Positions 25,524 through 33,006 of a DNA stretch of 64,000 nt are shown piece by piece. The notes beneath the pieces are model-generated. The model had not been told where the DNA came from, ran no database searches, and worked only from the letters and a program-made list of their open reading frames with translations. The DNA is from Streptomyces parvus (GTDB lineage Bacteria; Actinomycetota; Actinomycetes; Streptomycetales; Streptomycetaceae), in contig NZ_CP135079.1 in the NCBI RefSeq assembly GCF_032121415.1, positions 1,240,001 to 1,304,000 on the forward strand. Direction: 5' to 3'. Numbering within the stretch: the stretch's first letter is position 1; every line of letters begins with the position of its first letter. Made by a program: the position numbers and the translations under genes.

Positions 25524-25745
25524 TCAGGCCGAAGCGGCCTTCTTGCCCCGTGTCGCGCCGCCGCGTCCCCGCAGCGTCACTCCGGACTCGCTGAGCATCC
25601 GGTGGACGAACCCGTAGGAGCGGCCGGTTTCCTCGGCCAGCGCCCTGATGCTCGCACCGGAGTCGTACTTCTTCTTCAGGTCTGCCGCGAGCTTGTCACG
25701 CGCGGCGCCGGTAACCCGGCTGCCCTTCTTCAGAGTCTCGGCCAC
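25524..25745 (-). CDS. gbn: Nucleoid-associated protein Gbn (GATC-binding, single HTH)
   Basis: The 73-residue protein is mostly one helix-turn-helix (about 20-60: LKKKYDSGASIRALAEETGRSYGFVHRMLSESG) flanked by a basic N-terminus (ETLKKGSRVTGAAR) and a Gly/Arg/Lys tail. Its length, sequence character and position match S. coelicolor SCO1839, described as Gbn, a small nucleoid-associated protein that binds GATC and affects sporulation and antibiotic production. The GTG at 25745 has GAGGAGG 7 nt upstream; longer starts would add unrelated sequence. Several GATC sites lie upstream, which may allow autoregulation. Confidence 0.85.
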   Translation of the reverse strand: MAETLKKGSRVTGAARDKLAADLKKKYDSGASIRALAEETGRSYGFVHRMLSESGVTLRGRGGATRGKKAASA

Positions 25746-25900
25746 CCGTGCCTCCTCATGGGAAGTGCGCTCTGGACTTCTCATGATCACCCCTCCCGCG
25801 CTTCCTGGCCACCCATTCGGCAAGGTCGGTGCGAGCGGTTTCCCTGACGAAAGGCGCGTCGACACGAGCGGAATCCCCGATTCCCGCGGGCGCACGAGGA

Positions 25901-25946
25901 CGTACGGCCCTGACCGTCCGGAGAACCGGCAGGTCAGGGCCGTACG
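25901..25946 (-). terminator. Perfect 15-bp hairpin downstream of the ABC-F gene
   Basis: Arms 25901-25915 and 25932-25946 form a perfect stem with a 16-nt loop, between the ABC-F stop (26088) and gbn (25745). It probably ends the ABC-F transcript and isolates gbn. It is the main structure in this 342-nt gene-free stretch. Confidence 0.7.
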
Positions 25947-26030
25947 GGGAGGAGCACCCGGAAAAGGGGCGCGCGACGGATGAGCGCCGGGCGCACCACC
26001 GGAGTACGAGACGCCCTCACGCAGATGACG

Positions 26031-26089
26031 GATCACGCGTAGGCCGAATGATCTATCCCCGGTGGATCGGGCAGGGGCCCCGATGGATC
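26031..26089. promoter_or_regulatory. Cluster of four GATC sites upstream of gbn
   Basis: GATC occurs at 26031, 26050, 26065 and 26086, four times in 59 nt, plus once at 25785 beside the gbn start. In DNA this GC-rich one site per roughly 400 nt is expected. Spacings are 19, 15 and 21 nt. Since Gbn is reported to bind GATC, this may be a Gbn target near its own gene; this is inference. Confidence 0.4.
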
Positions 26090-27686
26090 AGGCGAGGGCG
26101 ACGAGGTCGCGGTAGTCCGCTCCCCAGAGGTCCTCGACACCGTCCGGAAGCAGGATGATCCGCTCCGGCTGGAGCGCCTCGACGGCGCCCTCGTCGTGGG
26201 TGACGAGGACGACGGCGCCCTTGTAGGTGCGCAGCGCGCCGAGGATCTCCTCGCGGCTGGCGGGGTCGAGGTTGTTCGTCGGCTCGTCGAGCAGGAGCAC
26301 GTTGGCGGAGGAGACGACCAGGGTCGCGAGCGCGAGCCGGGTCTTCTCGCCGCCGGAGAGGACGCCCGCGGGCTTGTCGACGTCGTCGCCGGAGAAGAGG
26401 AAGGAGCCGAGCGTCTTGCGGACCTCGACGAGGTCGAGGTCGGGGGCGGCGGAGCGCATGTTCTCCAGGACCGTGCGCTCCGGGTCGAGGGTCTCGTGCT
26501 CCTGGGCGTAGTAGCCGAGCTTGAGGCCGTGTCCCTGGATGACCTCGCCGGTGTCGGGCTCCTCCGCACCGCCGAGCAGGCGCAGCAGCGTGGTCTTGCC
26601 GGCACCGTTGAGGCCGAGGATGACGACGCGGGAGCCCTTGTCGATGGCGAGGTCGACGTCGGTGAAGATCTCCAGCGAGCCGTACGACTTGGACAGGCCC
26701 TCGGCCATCAGCGGGGTCTTGCCGCAGGGGGCGGGCTCGGGGAAGCGGAGCTTGGCGACCTTGTCGGAGACCCGGACCGCCTCCAGGCCCGCCAGCAGCC
26801 GGTCGGCGCGCTTGGCCATGTTCTGGGCGGCGACGGTCTTGGTGGCCTTGGCGCGCATCTTGTCGGCCTGCGAGTTGAGGGCGGCGGCCTTCTTCTCGGC
26901 GTTCTGGCGCTCGCGCTTGCGGCGCTTCTCGTCGGCCTCGCGCTGCTGCTGGTAGAGCTTCCAGCCCATGTTGTAGATGTCGATCTGGGAGCGGTTGGCG
27001 TCGAGGTAGAACACCTTGTTGACGACCGTCTCGACCAGTTCGACGTCGTGGGAGATCACGACGAAGCCGCCGCGGTAGGTCTTGAGGTAGTCGCGCAGCC
27101 AGACGATGGAGTCGGCGTCGAGGTGGTTGGTCGGCTCGTCCAGGAGCAGGGTGTCGGCGTCCGAGAAGAGGATCCGGGCCAGCTCGACGCGGCGGCGCTG
27201 ACCGCCGGAGAGCGTGTGCAGGGGCTGGCCGAGGACCCGGTCGGGCAGGTTGAGCGCGGCGGCGATGGTGGCGGCCTCGGCCTCGGCGGCGTACCCGCCC
27301 TTGGTGAGGAACTCCGTCTCCAGGCGCTCGTACTTCTTCATCGCCTTCTCGCGGGTGGCGCCCTTGCCGTTCGCCATCCGGTCCTCGTTCTCGTGCATCT
27401 TGCGCAGGATCTCGTCGAGACCCCGGGCGGAGAGGATGCGGTCGCGGGCGAGGACGTCGAGGTCGCCGGTGCGCGGGTCCTGCGGGAGGTAGCCCACCTC
27501 GCCGGACTTGGTGATGGTGCCGGCGGCGGGGGTGCCTTCGCCCGCGAGGCACTTGGTGAGGGTGGTCTTGCCCGCTCCGTTGCGGCCGACGAGGCCGATG
27601 CGGTCGCCCTTGGCGATACGGAAGGAAGCGGATTCGATGAGGATGCGGGCGCCGGCGCGCAGCTCGATGCCGGAAGCGGTGATCAC
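26088..27686 (-). CDS. ABC-F family ribosome-associated ATPase
   Basis: The 532-residue protein has two ABC ATPase domains and no membrane segments, the ABC-F layout. Domain 1 has Walker A GRNGAGKTT at 34-42, signature LSGGQRRRVEL and Walker B LLLDEPTNHLD; domain 2 has GLNGAGKTT, LSGGEKTRLAL and LLLDEPTNNLD. The linker is long, charged and helical (READEKRRKRERQNAEKKAAAL), as in P-site tRNA-interaction motifs. Such proteins act in the ribosomal E site as translation factors or antibiotic-protection proteins; which applies here is unclear. The GTG at 27686 follows GGAG by 9 nt. A candidate leader peptide lies upstream. Confidence 0.9.
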   Translation of the reverse strand: MITASGIELRAGARILIESASFRIAKGDRIGLVGRNGAGKTTLTKCLAGEGTPAAGTITKSGEVGYLPQDPRTGDLDVLARDRILSARGLDEILRKMHENEDRMANGKGATREKAMKKYERLETEFLTKGGYAAEAEAATIAAALNLPDRVLGQPLHTLSGGQRRRVELARILFSDADTLLLDEPTNHLDADSIVWLRDYLKTYRGGFVVISHDVELVETVVNKVFYLDANRSQIDIYNMGWKLYQQQREADEKRRKRERQNAEKKAAALNSQADKMRAKATKTVAAQNMAKRADRLLAGLEAVRVSDKVAKLRFPEPAPCGKTPLMAEGLSKSYGSLEIFTDVDLAIDKGSRVVILGLNGAGKTTLLRLLGGAEEPDTGEVIQGHGLKLGYYAQEHETLDPERTVLENMRSAAPDLDLVEVRKTLGSFLFSGDDVDKPAGVLSGGEKTRLALATLVVSSANVLLLDEPTNNLDPASREEILGALRTYKGAVVLVTHDEGAVEALQPERIILLPDGVEDLWGADYRDLVALA

Positions 27687-27748
27687 GGGAAAAAACTCCA
27701 GGGCAGTCAGGACGGCGGAGGGACGAGGGCGGAGGTCTCTCGACGCCG

Positions 27749-27772
27749 CTAATGCACAAGGAGGTAGGCCAT
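27749..27772 (-). CDS. Candidate 7-codon leader peptide upstream of the ABC-F gene
   Basis: On the minus strand an ATG at 27772 opens a seven-codon frame MAYLLVH ending in TAG, 62 nt before the ABC-F start. A TAGAAT box (27779-27784) lies 6 nt before this ATG, so the transcript would begin at the leader ORF. Short hydrophobic leader ORFs control many ABC-F genes by ribosome stalling. Here I see no strong terminator pair in the leader, so the mechanism is open. Confidence 0.4.
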   Translation of the reverse strand: MAYLLVH

Positions 27773-27890
27773 ACGGCCATTCTACTGGCGGTGCGCAACT
27801 GCTTTTCCGCGTGCCCGGTGGGACGAACCGTCCGATACTCGGCCCAGGGCGGCACGGCGTCGCCCGCCCGATCCCGAGGGTGGTGCGACC

Positions 27891-28781
27891 GTGCAGTTCG
27901 ACGACGACGCCGATCTGGACACCTCCGAGGTCCAGGACGTGCGCGGCAGCCGGATCCCGGGCGGGCGGGCCACCGTGGGCGGCGGCATCGCCGGGGTGAT
28001 CGCCCTGATCCTGGGGCTGCTCTTCGGTGTCGGCCCCGATCAGCTCGGGCTCTCCTCCGACGGCGCGGATCCGGTGGCGACCGTCTCGTCGGCCGGGCAG
28101 GTGCAGGAGAGCTGTCTGAAGGGGCAGGACGCGAACAGCCGGGAGGACTGCCGGACGGTGGCGGTGGTCAACAGCGTGCAGGACTTCTGGCGGCTGGAGT
28201 TCCAGCGGCGGGGCGCCACGTACGCGGAGGCCCGGACGGTCCTGTTCAGTCGGCAGGTGGGCACCGCCTGCGGGACCGCCACCTCGGCGGTCGGGCCGTT
28301 CTACTGCCCCGGCGACCGGAAAGTCTATCTGGACCTCGGGTTCTTCGAGGACCTGCGGACGAAGTTCGGCTCCAGCGGCGGCCCGTTCGCGCAGGCGTAC
28401 GTGGTGGCGCACGAGTACGGCCACCATGTGCAGAACCTGATGGGCACGCTGGGCCGGTCGCGGGACGGGCGGCAGGGCGAGAACAGCAACGCGGTGAAGG
28501 TCGAGCTGCAGGCCGACTGCTACGCCGGCGTCTGGGCGCACCACGCCACGACGACGCCGGACGAGTCGACCGGCCGGCCGCTGATCACCGAGCTGACCCG
28601 GGCGGACGTCCGCGACGGCCTGGACGCGGCGGCGGCGGTCGGCGACGACCGGATCCAGGAGCGGTACCAGGGCCGGGTCACCCCGGAGTCGTGGACGCAC
28701 GGTTCGGCCGCGCAGCGGCAGCAGTGGTTCTCCACCGGGTTCCGCACGGGCGACATGGAGCGGTGCGACACGTTCGCCTGA
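27891..28781 (+). CDS. Neutral zinc metallopeptidase, YpfJ/KPN_02809 family
   Basis: The 296-residue protein has a cytoplasmic N-terminus, one membrane helix ([19 protein letters not shown]) and an external domain with the zinc motif H174-E-Y-G-H-H ([17 protein letters not shown]). A later [14 protein letters not shown] supplies the third ligand region. Four cysteines in [19 protein letters not shown] and FYCPGD may form disulfides outside the cell. The family is widespread and its substrates are unknown. The start is GTG at 27891. It is divergent from the ABC-F gene. Confidence 0.88.
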   Translation: MQFDDDADLDTSEVQDVRGSRIPGGRATVGGGIAGVIALILGLLFGVGPDQLGLSSDGADPVATVSSAGQVQESCLKGQDANSREDCRTVAVVNSVQDFWRLEFQRRGATYAEARTVLFSRQVGTACGTATSAVGPFYCPGDRKVYLDLGFFEDLRTKFGSSGGPFAQAYVVAHEYGHHVQNLMGTLGRSRDGRQGENSNAVKVELQADCYAGVWAHHATTTPDESTGRPLITELTRADVRDGLDAAAAVGDDRIQERYQGRVTPESWTHGSAAQRQQWFSTGFRTGDMERCDTFA

Positions 28782-28818
28782 TCCGGACAGCGGGTCCGGG
28801 ACAGCGGGTCCGGGACGG
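28782..28818. repeat. Short tandem repeat after the metallopeptidase gene
   Basis: Three head-to-tail copies of a 13-14 nt unit (TCCGG-GACAGCGGG type, the last truncated) start right after the stop codon. A hairpin CACACC-GGAC-GGTGTG follows at 28860-28875 in the leader of the VOC gene. The repeat may be simple slippage; no function is implied. Confidence 0.6.
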
Positions 28819-28897
28819 CCTGCCGTTGTCAGCGCCTGATGGAAGACTGAGACGCAGATCACACCGGACGGTGTGAACGACAGGAGAGGTGAGTGGC

Positions 28898-29311
28898 ATG
28901 GCGGGCGCGGCGAGCGGGGTCCCGACGATCTACCCGACGATCCTCTACGACGACGCGAGGGCGGCGATCAGGACGCTGACACTGGGGCTCGGCTTCACCG
29001 AGGAGGCGGTGTACGAGGGCGAGAACGGCAGTGTGCTGCATGCCGAGCTGTCCCTGGGCAACGGCAGGGTGATGCTCGGTTCCAAGGGGCGCGAGGGCGT
29101 GTTCGCGCGGGCGATGGCGGGCGCGGGGCCGGCGGGGGTGTACGTGGTGGTCGACGAGGTGGACGAGCACTGCGCCCGGGCCAGGGAGTTCGGCGTGGAG
29201 ATCCTGATGGAGCCGACCGACCAGGACTACGGCTCCCGGGACTACATGGCGCGGGACGCCGAGGGCAATGTGTGGAGCTTCGGGACGTACGCCCCGGGGT
29301 CCGCCGGCTGA
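28898..29311 (+). CDS. VOC family (glyoxalase/bleomycin-resistance fold) protein
   Basis: The 137-residue protein has the paired beta-alpha-beta-beta-beta modules of the VOC fold: YPTILYDDARAAIRTLTLGLGFTEEAVY, SVLHAELSLGNGRVMLGS, then VYVVVDEVDEHCARAREFGVEIL and GSRDYMARDAEGNVWSFGTY. Possible metal ligands are few, so its substrate is not predictable. The best start is the ATG at 28898; a GTG three codons earlier is only 3 nt from AGGAG. It is a single gene downstream of the metallopeptidase. Confidence 0.8.
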   Translation: MAGAASGVPTIYPTILYDDARAAIRTLTLGLGFTEEAVYEGENGSVLHAELSLGNGRVMLGSKGREGVFARAMAGAGPAGVYVVVDEVDEHCARAREFGVEILMEPTDQDYGSRDYMARDAEGNVWSFGTYAPGSAG

Positions 29312-29335
29312 GCGGAGGCCCCGGGGCGCTCGGGA

Positions 29336-30754
29336 TCAGACTCCTCCGGTGTGCACCTGGAAGGCGGCCCGGCGGACCGCCTTGGCCAGGGCCGGGTCCG
29401 GGTGGGCCGCGGCCAGGGCGACCAGGACCTGGACGGTGCGGGGGTGGCCGACGGCCCTGACCTCGTCGAGGAGGGCCGGGACGGTGCCCTGGACTGCGGA
29501 GTCGAGGTGGCGCACCAGCAGTCCGGTCTCGCCGTGGTCGGCTACGGCGGCGGCCGTGTCGACCCAGAGCCAGGTGGCCTCCTCGCGGCTGAGGACGTCC
29601 TGGGCGTCGTCGGGGTCGTTGCCCTCGTACTCGGCGAGCCAGAGCAGCGCGTAGGGGCGCAGCGAGGGTTCGGCCAGCACGGCGCGGACCTCGGGTTCGG
29701 CGGGGGCGCCGACGACGCGCAGGGCCTCGAAGGCCAGTCCGCGCAGCAGCGCGTCCTCACCCCGGGCGACGGCGAGCAGTTCGGCGACGGCGCTGCCGAC
29801 GGTGCGGGCGGCGAGCCAGGCGCGGTATTCGTCGCGGGCCGGCCCCGGGGTGAGCCGGGCGCAGCCGAGGAGCATGTCGGCGGCGGACTGTTCGATGTTT
29901 CCGGCCGGGCTCTGGGCGGCGACGCAGATCTGTTCCAGCTTGACCCAGACCGCCCAGTTGCCGAGCGGGGTGAGCGTGGCGTGCCCTTTGCCGAGGGTCA
30001 GCGCTCCGACGGCGGCGAGGCCCTCCAGGGCCCAGTCGAGCAGCAGGGCGTTGAGGTCGGCGCTCGGGGCGGGTCCGGCGGTGGCGGAGGCCCGGTCGGC
30101 GGCCGTCTCCGCCGGGGCGGCGGACGCGGTTCTGCCGGGTCCCAGGGGCACTTCGCAGCGCTCCTCATGGAGTTCGGCGACGCGCTGGCCGAGGAGGTCC
30201 AGCAGGGCCGGGACGGTGACGGGGCCCGCCGAGAGCTGGAGGAGGGAGAGCACCTGGGGCACGGCCTCGACGGCTTCGGCGACCGCGCCCGCCTCGATGC
30301 CCTCGGGTGCGGCGTGGACGAGCGACCAGGCGTCGAAGAGCGCGACCCAGCCGCGCAGCACGGCGGAGTCGTCCCGGTCCCAGGCGCGCAGCCGCCAGCC
30401 GGGGCGGGCGGTGTCGCCGTGGAGTTCGACGAGTCCGGCCAGCCGGGCCCGGTCCCAGCCGGCACGGACCTGCGCCGGGGAGAGCTCCAGGGCGGTGGCC
30501 GCCCGTTCGAGGGCGTGGGCCGCGAGCGGGGCGGCGGTGCCCGGCCCCGGGGTGCCGGCCGCCCAGTGGGCGATGCGCACGGCGTCGGCGAGCACCGCCC
30601 TGGCCTGGCGGGCCAGTTCCGCGCGGGGCGGGGTGCCCTCGGGGGGCCGGGGAGCCGGCCTGGTGCGCCGGGTGGTCACGGCCTTGCGGGCGGTGGCAAG
30701 GGGTCGCGGGCGGACAAGTCGCAGCCTGGAGTCGCGCGGAGTACGGGACGTCAC
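29336..30754 (-). CDS. Large protein of unknown function, helical-repeat-like
   Basis: I do not recognise this 472-residue protein. The first 40 residues are basic (TSRTPRDSRLRLVRPRPLATARKAVTTRRTRPAP). The rest is Ala/Leu-rich and helical, with repeated patterns such as LLRGLAFEALRVVGAPAEPEVRAVL and LVRHLDSAVQGTVPALLDEVRAVGHPRTVQVLVALAAAHPDPALAKAVRRAAF near the C-terminus that suggest HEAT/armadillo-like repeats. No membrane segment or catalytic motif is seen. The start is most likely the GTG at 30754. A small palindrome TTTCAC-N6-GTGAAA lies at 30801-30818 upstream. Confidence 0.65.
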   Translation of the reverse strand: MTSRTPRDSRLRLVRPRPLATARKAVTTRRTRPAPRPPEGTPPRAELARQARAVLADAVRIAHWAAGTPGPGTAAPLAAHALERAATALELSPAQVRAGWDRARLAGLVELHGDTARPGWRLRAWDRDDSAVLRGWVALFDAWSLVHAAPEGIEAGAVAEAVEAVPQVLSLLQLSAGPVTVPALLDLLGQRVAELHEERCEVPLGPGRTASAAPAETAADRASATAGPAPSADLNALLLDWALEGLAAVGALTLGKGHATLTPLGNWAVWVKLEQICVAAQSPAGNIEQSAADMLLGCARLTPGPARDEYRAWLAARTVGSAVAELLAVARGEDALLRGLAFEALRVVGAPAEPEVRAVLAEPSLRPYALLWLAEYEGNDPDDAQDVLSREEATWLWVDTAAAVADHGETGLLVRHLDSAVQGTVPALLDEVRAVGHPRTVQVLVALAAAHPDPALAKAVRRAAFQVHTGGV

Positions 30755-30863
30755 GGGAGCAGTCTTGCCCCTGACGGCCCGAAAGCCCAAACGGAAGCCG
30801 TTTCACCGGTACGTGAAAGGTTCCCCGCGCGCGGCGGCAAGGGGGAGAGTTCACCCCATCGGC

Positions 30864-31991
30864 TCACATCAGGGGGGTGAGGAAGCGTCGCAGGGTCTCC
30901 TCGTAGCGGGCCGGGGCGGCGTTCCACATCGACGCATGCGGAGCCTGCGGTACGGCGTGCAGGCTGACCAGATCCGCGCGGCGGGCGGCGAGTTCGCGGG
31001 AGGGGCCCCACGGGGCGATCGTGTCGTCGGGGCCGTGCAGGATCAGGGTCGGGGTACGCAGGGAGGCCGGTACGGAGGTCTTCAGCACCGGGGTGGCGCC
31101 CATCTGGGTGCGGCCCTGGGCGGCGCGGACGGCGAGCGGCAGCAGGGCGGCCGGGACGCCGCGGGCGGCGGCCAGGGCGCGCAGGGTGACCGGCCAGTCC
31201 AGGACCGGGGAGTCGAGGACGATGCCGCTGATCCGGTCGCGGAGCGGGGATTCGACGGCGGCGTACAGGGCCATGGTGGCGCCGGTGGACCAGCCGTGGA
31301 CGATCACGTTCCGGGCGCCGTACCGCAGGGCGTGGCGGACGGCCGCGTCGAGGTCGCGCCACTCGGAGGCGCCGAAGTGGCCGAGGCCGTCGGCGGGGCG
31401 GGGGGCTCCGGGGTCGCCGCGGTAGGCGAGGTCGAGCACGGGGAAGCCCTGCTGGTGCAGGAACCCCATGAGGTTCATGGGGTGGGCCCGGGTGGTGCCG
31501 AGGCCGTGCGCGGTGATGATCCAGGTGTCGCGCGTGCCGGGGACGTACCAGGCGGGGAGGGCACCGAGCTCGCCGGGGATCTCGACCTCCTGGTGGTCGA
31601 GGCCGAGGTCGCAGCCGGGGTCGCCGCCGTAAAGGGCGGGGGTGAGCCGGACCTTCACGCCCGGTTCGAGGATCCCCTGGCCGACCCTCTCCAGCCTGCG
31701 GACGACGGTGTCGGCGCCTTCGGAGGCCCCTTCGACGACGGGGCCGACGACCGCGTGGACCCCGGGTCCGGCGAGGCCCCAGGTGCCGGGCCGGAGCGCC
31801 GAGAGGGAACGGGTGAGGGTGACCTGCCCGGCCGCGGTGGCGTGCACGGTGAGTCTGCGGTCGGCGGGGAGGGGACGTCGGGGCGTCGCCTTGAGGGCGG
31901 CGGCGCTGGCGTACCGGCCGGCCGCGACCGCTGCCGCGCCGACGCCGAGGATCGAGGTGACGGCCGCTGCCGTCGCGGTTACCGGGCGCAC
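30864..31991 (-). CDS. Membrane-anchored alpha/beta hydrolase
   Basis: The 375-residue protein starts with a hydrophobic segment (TATAAAVTSILGVGAAAVAAGRY) that may be a signal anchor. An alpha/beta-hydrolase domain follows at about 140-370: WIITAHGLGTTRAHPMN (oxyanion), nucleophile Ser in VHGWSTGATMAL, acid Asp in ILHGPDDTIAP, and catalytic His in VPQAPHASMW. The fold fits lipases, esterases or peptidases; the substrate is unknown. The start is GTG. It follows the class II aldolase gene on the same strand with a 78-nt gap. Confidence 0.82.
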   Translation of the reverse strand: MRPVTATAAAVTSILGVGAAAVAAGRYASAAALKATPRRPLPADRRLTVHATAAGQVTLTRSLSALRPGTWGLAGPGVHAVVGPVVEGASEGADTVVRRLERVGQGILEPGVKVRLTPALYGGDPGCDLGLDHQEVEIPGELGALPAWYVPGTRDTWIITAHGLGTTRAHPMNLMGFLHQQGFPVLDLAYRGDPGAPRPADGLGHFGASEWRDLDAAVRHALRYGARNVIVHGWSTGATMALYAAVESPLRDRISGIVLDSPVLDWPVTLRALAAARGVPAALLPLAVRAAQGRTQMGATPVLKTSVPASLRTPTLILHGPDDTIAPWGPSRELAARRADLVSLHAVPQAPHASMWNAAPARYEETLRRFLTPLM

Positions 31992-32069
31992 CGCTTCAGT
32001 CTCGCGGGGCGGGAGCCGGGCTGCCAGCGGGCGGGGGCCGTCCGGGGGCGGACCCCGGCCCGCCCCCGG

Positions 32070-32729
32070 TCAGCCGCGCTGGCCGTATCCCTTCAGGGCC
32101 TCGGTCACCTCGGCCAGCTGGGCGGTGGAGAGCAGGGCCGGGGTGCGGCCGGGCACCGAGCTCGCGGTGAGCCAGAGGCGGCACAGCCACTCCAGTTGGG
32201 CGGTGCGGTCGTAGGCCTGGTCGAGCGTGCCGCCGTAGGTGACGGTGCCGTGGTTGGCGAGCAGGCACCCGGTGCGGTCCCGGAGGGCCTCCAGCATGGC
32301 GTCGGCCAGCTCCGGGGTGCCGTAGCGCGCGTAGGCGGCGGTGCGGACGGGGCCGCCGAGGATGGCCGCCGCGTAGTGCACGAGCGGGACCTCGGCGACG
32401 AGGGTGGAGACGGCGGTGGCGTGCACGGCGTGGGTGTGGACCACGGCGGCGGCGTCGGTGGAGCGGTAGACCGCCAGGTGGAGGGGGAGTTCGCTGGTCG
32501 GCCCCAGGTCCCCGAGGACCTGGCGTCCTTCCAGGTCGACGCCGACCGCGTCCCCGGGCCCGAGCCGGTCGTAGGGCACCCCGCTGGGCGTCACCAGGAC
32601 GAGGTCGCCCACGCGGGCGGAGACGTTGCCGGAGGTGCCGACGACGAGGCCGTCCGCCGCGCTCCGGCGGGCCGTGTCGACGACGTCCTGCCAGACCTGG
32701 CGGACGGATTCCGGCTGCTGCTCGCTCAT
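32070..32729 (-). CDS. Class II aldolase/adducin family protein
   Basis: The 219-residue protein matches the class II aldolase fold (fuculose-phosphate aldolase type): GTSGNVSARVGDLVLVTPSGVPYDRLGPGDAVGVDLEG, then the zinc ligands in VHTHAVHATAVS (H-x-H) and LLANHGTVTYGGTLDQAYDRTAQLEW. Such enzymes cleave or epimerise phosphorylated sugars, for example L-fuculose-1-P or methylthioribulose-1-P. The sugar cannot be assigned without neighbours of a pathway. Start ATG at 32729, divergent from pit with a 277-nt gap containing a PHO box. Confidence 0.85.
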   Translation of the reverse strand: MSEQQPESVRQVWQDVVDTARRSAADGLVVGTSGNVSARVGDLVLVTPSGVPYDRLGPGDAVGVDLEGRQVLGDLGPTSELPLHLAVYRSTDAAAVVHTHAVHATAVSTLVAEVPLVHYAAAILGGPVRTAAYARYGTPELADAMLEALRDRTGCLLANHGTVTYGGTLDQAYDRTAQLEWLCRLWLTASSVPGRTPALLSTAQLAEVTEALKGYGQRG

Positions 32730-32937
32730 GGGGCGAGCGTAGGGGGGAAGGCGCGCAACCGGAACGTCACCCGGGGAGTGACGGGGATCTCTTCAGGGTG
32801 CCGAACGGCCGTTCAAAATGTTCGCCAACGGGCGGCAAAGGGCAGCCCACGCCGCGCCCCTCCGGCCTCGGACAACCCCACCCGCACACAAGCGGAAGCA
32901 CTGGGCTCCGCTTGGGGTCACCGTAGCGCCCTGCCCA

Positions 32938-32959
32938 GTTCATCTTCCGTTCACCCAGG
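32938..32959 (+). promoter_or_regulatory. PHO box upstream of the phosphate transporter gene
   Basis: Two 11-nt direct repeats, GTTCATCTTCC and GTTCACCCAGG, lie end to end 47-69 nt before the pit start; a weaker third unit (TTGCCTACGGT) follows. Eleven-nt repeats starting GTTCA are the hallmark of Streptomyces PhoP binding sites. The gene is therefore probably controlled by PhoR-PhoP phosphate sensing. Confidence 0.65.
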
Positions 32960-33006
32960 TTGCCTACGGTCCACGAGCCACTGACGTCGAACGATTGCCT
33001 GGGTAA

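Noticed and set aside
27687..28862. N-terminal extension of the ABC-F reading frame
   Set aside because: The frame is open far upstream but overlaps the divergent metallopeptidase; the GTG at 27686 has a ribosome site and begins where ABC-F homology begins.
29802..32984. 1060-residue plus-strand ORF
   Set aside because: It crosses three well-supported minus-strand genes and two gaps and has no coherent domain; long spurious frames are common at this GC content.
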